Assembly (NCBI GenBank): GCA_963693315.1
Contig: CAVNZG010001100.1
Span: 1-64,000 of the forward strand
Source: Diogma glabrata
Taxonomy: Eukaryota; Arthropoda; Insecta; Diptera; Cylindrotomidae
Direction of reading: 5' to 3'
Length of the DNA stretch: 64,000 nt
In this document: in pieces, positions 58,624 through 64,000 of the stretch
Layout: each line of letters opens with the position of its first letter
How positions within the stretch are numbered: position 1 is the first letter of the stretch
Notes under the pieces: generated by a model
Seen by the model: only the letters and a program-made list of their open reading frames with translations
What the model was told of the DNA's origin: nothing
The model's database searches: none
Position numbers and translations under genes: made by a program

Positions 58624-58872
58624 ACTATACATAATTAAAGGTCTATTTCCTCACTTTTTGTCACAATATTTCGTAAAATGCTTTCTTCAATTAAATTATA
58701 CAATTTAAATGTAGATCAGTAAGATGTTAAAAAATGAGTATTGGTCAATTTTTCTTTTCCAGTATTCACCGCAAACGCGCTACATGAGAAAAAAATCTCA
58801 AAATTTTCAAAGGATTAGTATACCAAAGTATACCAAACACAACTTCCAATAATTTTAAGAATTGTCGGTTGT

Positions 58873-59082
58873 AATACCACGAGTCATTGAAATTTTTTCG
58901 AAAATTTTTTGATTTTACGAATTAAATTATTTAGCAACACTGCGAATCAAAGCGCACAATAAACCACGAGTCCGAAGGACGAGTGGTTTAAGTAGTGGTT
59001 TGATTGAGCAGTGTTGCTTAAAAATAATTTAATGAGTAAAATTGAAAAATTTTAGACAAAAATTTCAATGAAGAGTGGTATT
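58873..59082. mobile_element. Palindromic MITE (~210 bp)
   Basis: AATACCACGAGTCATTGAAA at the left is mirrored by TTTCAATGAAGAGTGGTATT at the right. TTAAATTATTTAGCAACACTGC is mirrored by GCAGTGTTGCTTAAAAATAA. At the centre, AAACCACGAGTCCGAAGGAC and GGACGAGTGGTTT fold on a GAA loop. The whole element is one long hairpin with no clear target duplication. Confidence 0.72.
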
Positions 59083-62039
59083 TAATGAGATAATTTTTTT
59101 TAAATTATAATTTTATTTAAAAGATAATAATTATTAGTTTCTAAATAAAGTTTTTTCTACAAATTATTCAGCTTATAAAAAATTATGTAAAATTGCAAAT
59201 AATAAAAATGTCCGTTTTCATTCATAAATGATTGCTTGTTTATGTTTATTTGTCAAACATAAATTACAAATTTATAGCATTTATGCGCCTACTAAGATAA
59301 AATTATATTTCATTTTGCTAGAAAAAAATATGACAACAAAGAATTTTCATAACGACAAAGCAAAATTATCGACGACAAGAAGAATTGCCGACAGCAAAAA
59401 CAAAGCCTACTGTTTGAATACCATAGTTTGTATGAATCAAAAATAAAATATCTGACAGCAAAAAAAAATTATCAATGAAATTTTTCATTGTACTACAATT
59501 TAAATTTTTTAATTTGCTTATGGAATACATTAAGCATAATATGTAAAATGTATTCTAGCACATAAAAAACGTTTCGTTGTCATTGTCGATGTTGAGGGTT
59601 GTGAGAAAGGTTCGCGGTTCGCGGTTCAAGGGGTTCAGGGTTCGAGGTTTTTGGCTATTTTTTTTATAGTACCTTAACATTATTCCTTTTATTCATAAAA
59701 ATTCCATTTACGGCATTTAAATTTTTCGATAAAGTAGTGTTTTAAAATTATAGTTGCGGAGCCCGCGGGATACCCCATAGTATATAACATTTCTTTAATT
59801 GGTTTTCATTTTCAGAATAATTACATCTTCAAAAAAAAAATTATGATTATCATCATGTAAATGTTTTGATAACGTTATTATGTCTATACTATTATTAATA
59901 TGTTGATTATGTTGACAAAATTTTTTGATTACACGTCAAAAAAAAGGTTTTGTCAATCTATTATTGTATTCAAACGTTACCTTCTAAAATAAAGTTATGT
60001 ACCAAATTACTTTGCAGGAACTTTGGAATATGATCTTTTAAATTTGAAAATACTGTTTTGGAAAATTAATAAAAAGCATTCCCAACAACTTTATCTTTAT
60101 ATTTTGATAATAGATATCTAATTTTTTTTAAAAAGAACATGTACAGGGAGTAGGAACGAAATTTGCATTTTTCCAAGGGCTGTATTTTGGACCCCGGGGC
60201 TGATATACAACTCTTTTTGGTTTTATTCGTTTAAGTGAGTGATTTTATATCAAATAAAAAAATCTTGGCGCCTAAGTAAATTCATTATGTTCAAAATTAA
60301 ATCCTTCAAATCAATATTTCAATAAATTTATCCTTCAAAATTTTTGTTATACAATTTTTTTTATAATTTTTCATTTTTTTTCAATCAATCACTTCCAAAT
60401 TCAATAACTTCGATTCAATGCAAGCAAAGCAAGGGTTAGTTATGTTTTTTGATTATCAACACCGTTTTCATTATATAGTTTGATTTCAAAGATATTGTGG
60501 AGAAAGAATATGTAAGACTTCTAGGAGTAGAAATTTAAAATAATATTGAATATAAAAAATTATGGTGCAAATTATGAAACTTTTTGCAATCCGTACAATT
60601 TTCGGCCGATCTAGTTTTGAACTAATGAGAAAATTTTAAACTTTAAAAAAGTTTATCATTCTCATCAGGGTCGACTAGATAAACTACCAAAAAATGTCAA
60701 CGCTAATATAAACCAAAAATTAGGTTACATTTCTAGCGAAGTATAAGAAAACAAAAAATTTACATAAACATATATTTAATAGATTCAGATTTAGTCAATT
60801 AGTTTCTCTAGTGATCACTGTTTTGTTTTACTCTAGACATACTTGTATTGAATAACAAGCTCGTATCGGCGAGAAGAAGATGACTAGTCTTCACTTGTGT
60901 CTATTGACACATAATCAACAATTAATTTAGTAAATTATTTGTGATAAAACTTCACTTCGATGGAAAATCTTGCTAATGAATTTGATTACTAACGCGTAGC
61001 AATTAGATTATTTGACAATTTTAAACCATCATATTATAGATGACTGAGGCTGCTCAAAATCAAATTGTTTCTACATAAGTCAACAAACGTACATCACGTT
61101 ATATCAGAGCAATGTTAGCGACTCATCATTTTACGATTCAAATATTAAACTGTAGAGCTGTCGTATTCCAGCAAGTTTCACTGAATTAATAATACATAAT
61201 TAATAATAATTCTAAATAAAGTTGATTTCCCGATCATAAGCAAAATATGAAATAGCTTTCTGCCAATTGTCATAGTAAAAAAGTATTATTCTATACGTTT
61301 TTCACAGTTAAAAAGAAGCTGAATATGTAATGGAAATTGCTAAACATAAAGGTCCTACGGAAGTTTCCATTAATAAAACAATGCAAAGCTTGATTTAAAG
61401 ATAAATTTTATGGTCTTCCCATAAGCAAGTTGTTTTCAAACTTCTAGCCTACCAAGTTGTTTTCAAACTTCTACCATTTCTATACAAAATAAATTATGAT
61501 GTTAGAGTTGTACTAAAATTGGTAGTTTTGCATTAGAATTAGTTTTAATGCAACATATGCTTCGCAATTTAATAATAACTTGCTTTACATAAGCCATATA
61601 TAATAGCAAAGCTTGTATTAAAAATTGCAGTATTTTCTTAAACTGTGTACCCATGTTTTTGTTTATTAATTCTGAAAAAAACAGAAGGAATAGAAATATA
61701 GAGTAGCGATAACGTAGCGATCCAAGTGACGTAAATAGCGATCCAAGAATATTCTAAACGGCCAGTATTTATAGAACATTACTGTAATAAACGGACTGCA
61801 TTTTCAACAGCATCGCATTTTACTTCATTTTTTAGAGTAATTTGTGCAAAATAATGAAATTATATTTTATTTTCGCATGGCAATTATTCAATGTATTCGA
61901 TTTATCCAATATAATCAATGTAATTAATCTTAAAAAATATAAATATTTCAATTTTGTCATTATAGTTAGTATGTTGGTATGTTGCACTGCATATAAGTTT
62001 GGTAAGGACCAATATTTACTATTTATCTATTTATGTATT
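59083..62039. other. AT-rich interval, no gene recognised
   Basis: Contains a GGTTC-rich patch (59607-59650), GTAGCGAT repeats near 61703-61735 and frames of 70-72 codons (59228-59446, 61842-62057) without a recognisable domain. I see no splice-consistent gene structure. Confidence 0.45.
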
Positions 62040-62245
62040 TTATCTAAAACACATTAAAACGTTTAATATGTTTTATATGCAAAACAAATTAAATGTTTTA
62101 AAACTAAACGCTTAAAGTGTTTTAGTATTAAACGCTTAAAGTAGTTTAATCAAATAAAACACTTTAAAATGTTTAAAAAGTGACTACAAGCATTTAAACA
62201 CTTTAAGTGTTTTAAAATAAAACACTTGAGTTTGTAGTGCAAGAC
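62040..62245. repeat. AAACACTT-rich palindromic patch, inverted relative of 51880-52195
   Basis: AAACGTTTAATATGTTTTA, AACACTTTAAGTGTTTTAAA and similar dyads recur. It ends AAAACACTTGAGTTTGTAGT, the inverse of the start of the patch at 51888. Confidence 0.65.
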
Positions 62246-62449
62246 AGGAATTTACCTAAATAAAATAAAATGCTTTAAATACAACTTTGTTATCTATTTA
62301 TATACAACATTTTTTAATTCTATTTTTAAAAGTAGTTTTACATGTATTTGAGTCGTATAGTTTTATAAATTTATTAAAGTTATTAATTCCCCGATTTATC
62401 GGTTCGTTATTGCCATAATCAGTTCTGTGTTTTACTTCTTTCAGATAGC

Positions 62450-63015
62450 TAGAGTGTCTTGTTTGCCTTATATTCGCCGCAGGAGGGATCGATTTTGATC
62501 GATTATGATCAATGTTGATCTACGGGTCTGACTACCCTGCGTACTCCAGTCCCTGCCATTGACATATGAGTTAGCGTGAGATATCACATACCACTGGCAA
62601 TGGCAGGAGATGTCATTAGCCAAGATGATATCTTAGGGTGCTGGCGGACGAACTTTAATTAGTCAACGGCAGCACTTCCAGTCTTAGCTGGGCAGCGTTC
62701 CGTAGCAGTACCGCTCATTAGCTCTTCCGAGGAATCGAACCAACACGTAGTTATGTGTGGGCTTTGTGCCTCGATTAAGGTGGTGGGCGGTGCGTCTGGG
62801 GTGCGCTGCATCAGCTGGATTATTGGCATTTAGTTTTGTTTTGTTTTCTGCAAATTTCTCACAATTTGTTTTTCACTTATTATTTTGTTATTATTTCTTC
62901 ATCTTATCATGAAATATTGGCATATGTCATATTTTGTAGTATGATAGGATTTTTTACTTAGTTATGCATTTTAAAATAAAACACAAAAAAATAAAATAAA
63001 CATTTTGATATATAT
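62450..63015 (+). promoter_or_regulatory. Presumed 5' UTR of the LINE
   Basis: From about 62460 to 62830 the base composition is abruptly richer in G+C than the flanks. It contains GATCGATT/TGATCGATTA repeats (62488-62520) and a perfect inverted pair CCTGCCATTG (62553-62562) and CAATGGCAGG (62599-62608). An AT-rich stretch leads to the ATG at 63016. No ORF1 is recognisable, so this is either an untranslated leader or the end of an unread ORF1. Confidence 0.5.
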
Positions 63016-64000
63016 ATGGCAGTACAACCGAAAAAAAATAAGTCTGCAAGTGGTAAAGCAAATTTGCGCAATCCACCCGCCCATAAAGCGGCATGTCCAC
63101 GGAATTTGCAGGGACAAAACATATATGAATCAATAAAAATTTTTAAAATACATGTTCAAAACATCTGCGGATTGAACGCTAACCATGACCACGTGCAACA
63201 TCATCTTGAGCACGACAAACCGAACATTCTATTCCTTACAGAAACACAAGTTTCTGAAAATTTTCTCTTTATAGAATCGCTTAATTCCAAATATAGGCTC
63301 GAATCAGCTTTCAAACTCCATCAGGGCGTATGCGCATTCATTCATGAGAGTGTTGCGTACACGCGCTTTCCAAATCTTGAACTACACGGTGACGGCTTCA
63401 ATACAATGGTTTTAAAGATTTGTCTTCCAGAAATGACTTTTTTTACAATAGCTTTATACCGGTCCCCCAACAAACGTAACCCAAACTTTTTTAATATACT
63501 GACAAAAATTATGGACGAGATTAGAGCAAAGTCCCCTAATTGTGAAGTTATCGTTACCGGTGACTTCAACGTCCACAACAAATCATGGTTGGAATTCTCC
63601 AAATCGACCGACGATGTTGACAATAGTGGAAAACTGGCAGAAATTTTTGCCGCGTCTCAGGGCCTATTCCAAATTGTTAAAAGCCCGACTTTCACTCCCC
63701 GTAATGGCGGTGATAATAGTTTTCTACTAGATCTCTATCTTACCACAATGCCAGATATTACGAGTGTCGATGTTGCGAAAGGTAGTATTGGAAATTCTGA
63801 TCATTATTTAATCTCATCAGTTATCAAAACTGATTTACTTAAAACTACAGCTCCCAAACCCCGTAAAATATTTCACTACTCAAAAATGGATAAGAGTGGT
63901 CTTCAAAATTTTTTCCATGGTTTCCCTTTCGACCGTCATTGTTTTTACACTGACAATGTAAATGTTTCTGCTCAAAACTTTACAGAAACCATCCAATTTG
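63016..64000 (+). CDS. Non-LTR retrotransposon (LINE) endonuclease domain, partial, open to window end
   Basis: ATG at 63016 opens an uninterrupted frame of 328 codons that leaves the window without a stop. Its residues ~40-270 form an apurinic/apyrimidinic-type endonuclease (EEP fold), the enzyme that nicks target DNA to prime reverse transcription. Visible motifs are QNICGLNAN at 48-56 (substrate Asn), LTETQ with E76 (metal ligand), ALYRSPNK around Y148, VTGDFNVHN with D183 and N185 (catalytic), and GNSDHYLIS with S261-D262-H263 (catalytic His). A basic, Lys/Asn-rich leader precedes the domain. The reverse transcriptase should follow beyond 64000. The motif style (RNGGDNSFLLDLYLT before SDH) suggests a jockey/CR1-group LINE. 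The absence of stops over 984 bp in AT-rich DNA points to a young, possibly active copy. Confidence 0.9.
   Translation, partial: MAVQPKKNKSASGKANLRNPPAHKAACPRNLQGQNIYESIKIFKIHVQNICGLNANHDHVQHHLEHDKPNILFLTETQVSENFLFIESLNSKYRLESAFKLHQGVCAFIHESVAYTRFPNLELHGDGFNTMVLKICLPEMTFFTIALYRSPNKRNPNFFNILTKIMDEIRAKSPNCEVIVTGDFNVHNKSWLEFSKSTDDVDNSGKLAEIFAASQGLFQIVKSPTFTPRNGGDNSFLLDLYLTTMPDITSVDVAKGSIGNSDHYLISSVIKTDLLKTTAPKPRKIFHYSKMDKSGLQNFFHGFPFDRHCFYTDNVNVSAQNFTETIQF

Noticed and set aside
59600..59655. GGTTC-rich run as a tandem repeat or telomere-like array
   Set aside because: Only a few irregular copies over about 45 bp. Not enough to call.

Overview
This is eukaryotic, very AT-rich, repeat-saturated DNA, almost certainly from an arthropod and most likely an insect. 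The evidence is a 60-bp GT-AG intron, an arthropod-type TCAGT initiator, Penelope, SAP-gag LTR, hAT, Harbinger-like and Transib-like elements, and long (TA)n tracts. The species cannot be named from the sequence. I found no conserved single-copy host gene. Every protein-coding trace that can be identified belongs to a mobile element, and most are broken.

Layout. 1-11351: a tandem satellite with a monomer of about 140-145 bp that changes orientation several times. It forms a very large inverted repeat (about 1-2944 against 6762-9250) around a 3.8-kb centre. A second, non-satellite module of about 300-400 bp, carrying a perfect palindrome of up to 34 bp, occurs once in each arm and three times in tandem at the right edge. 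The whole looks like a foldback-type element whose right end is near 11351 and whose left end lies outside the window. 11352-24038: AT-rich DNA with three (TA)n arrays, LINE scraps, two copies of a Harbinger-like MITE, several decayed tandem repeats and one palindrome-bearing MITE. 24047-27253: a non-autonomous hAT element with a perfect 8-bp target duplication.

27401-51650 is a stack of nested insertions. A TIR element (27401-33987) carries a multi-exon-length gene of an insect transposon-associated family. That gene is split by a young, internally deleted LTR retrotransposon (28554-32471) that keeps gag and protease. Next is a decayed Penelope-like element (34237-36006), itself holding a 707-bp Transib-like MITE with RSS-like ends and a 5-bp target duplication. 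Then comes a hAT/DUF4371-type transposase gene on the minus strand, split at a CATG duplication by a 13.1-kb LTR element (37587-50734). That element has extraordinary 3.7-kb LTRs, a PBS matching tRNA-Lys(CTT), structured leader hairpins and no coding capacity (a LARD-like non-autonomous element).

51650-62450: more AT-rich DNA with a palindromic minisatellite, a 330-bp tandem repeat, a tRNA-like sequence, a second hAT-type non-autonomous element with an 8-bp target duplication and a nested TA-flanked MITE, and a palindromic MITE. 62450-64000: the 5' end of an apparently intact non-LTR retrotransposon (LINE). Its 328-codon open frame encodes an apurinic-type endonuclease domain and runs off the window end.

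The most unusual items are the foldback satellite with its perfect palindromes, the giant-LTR non-coding retroelement with its structured leader, and the Transib-like MITE with heptamer-23-nonamer ends.
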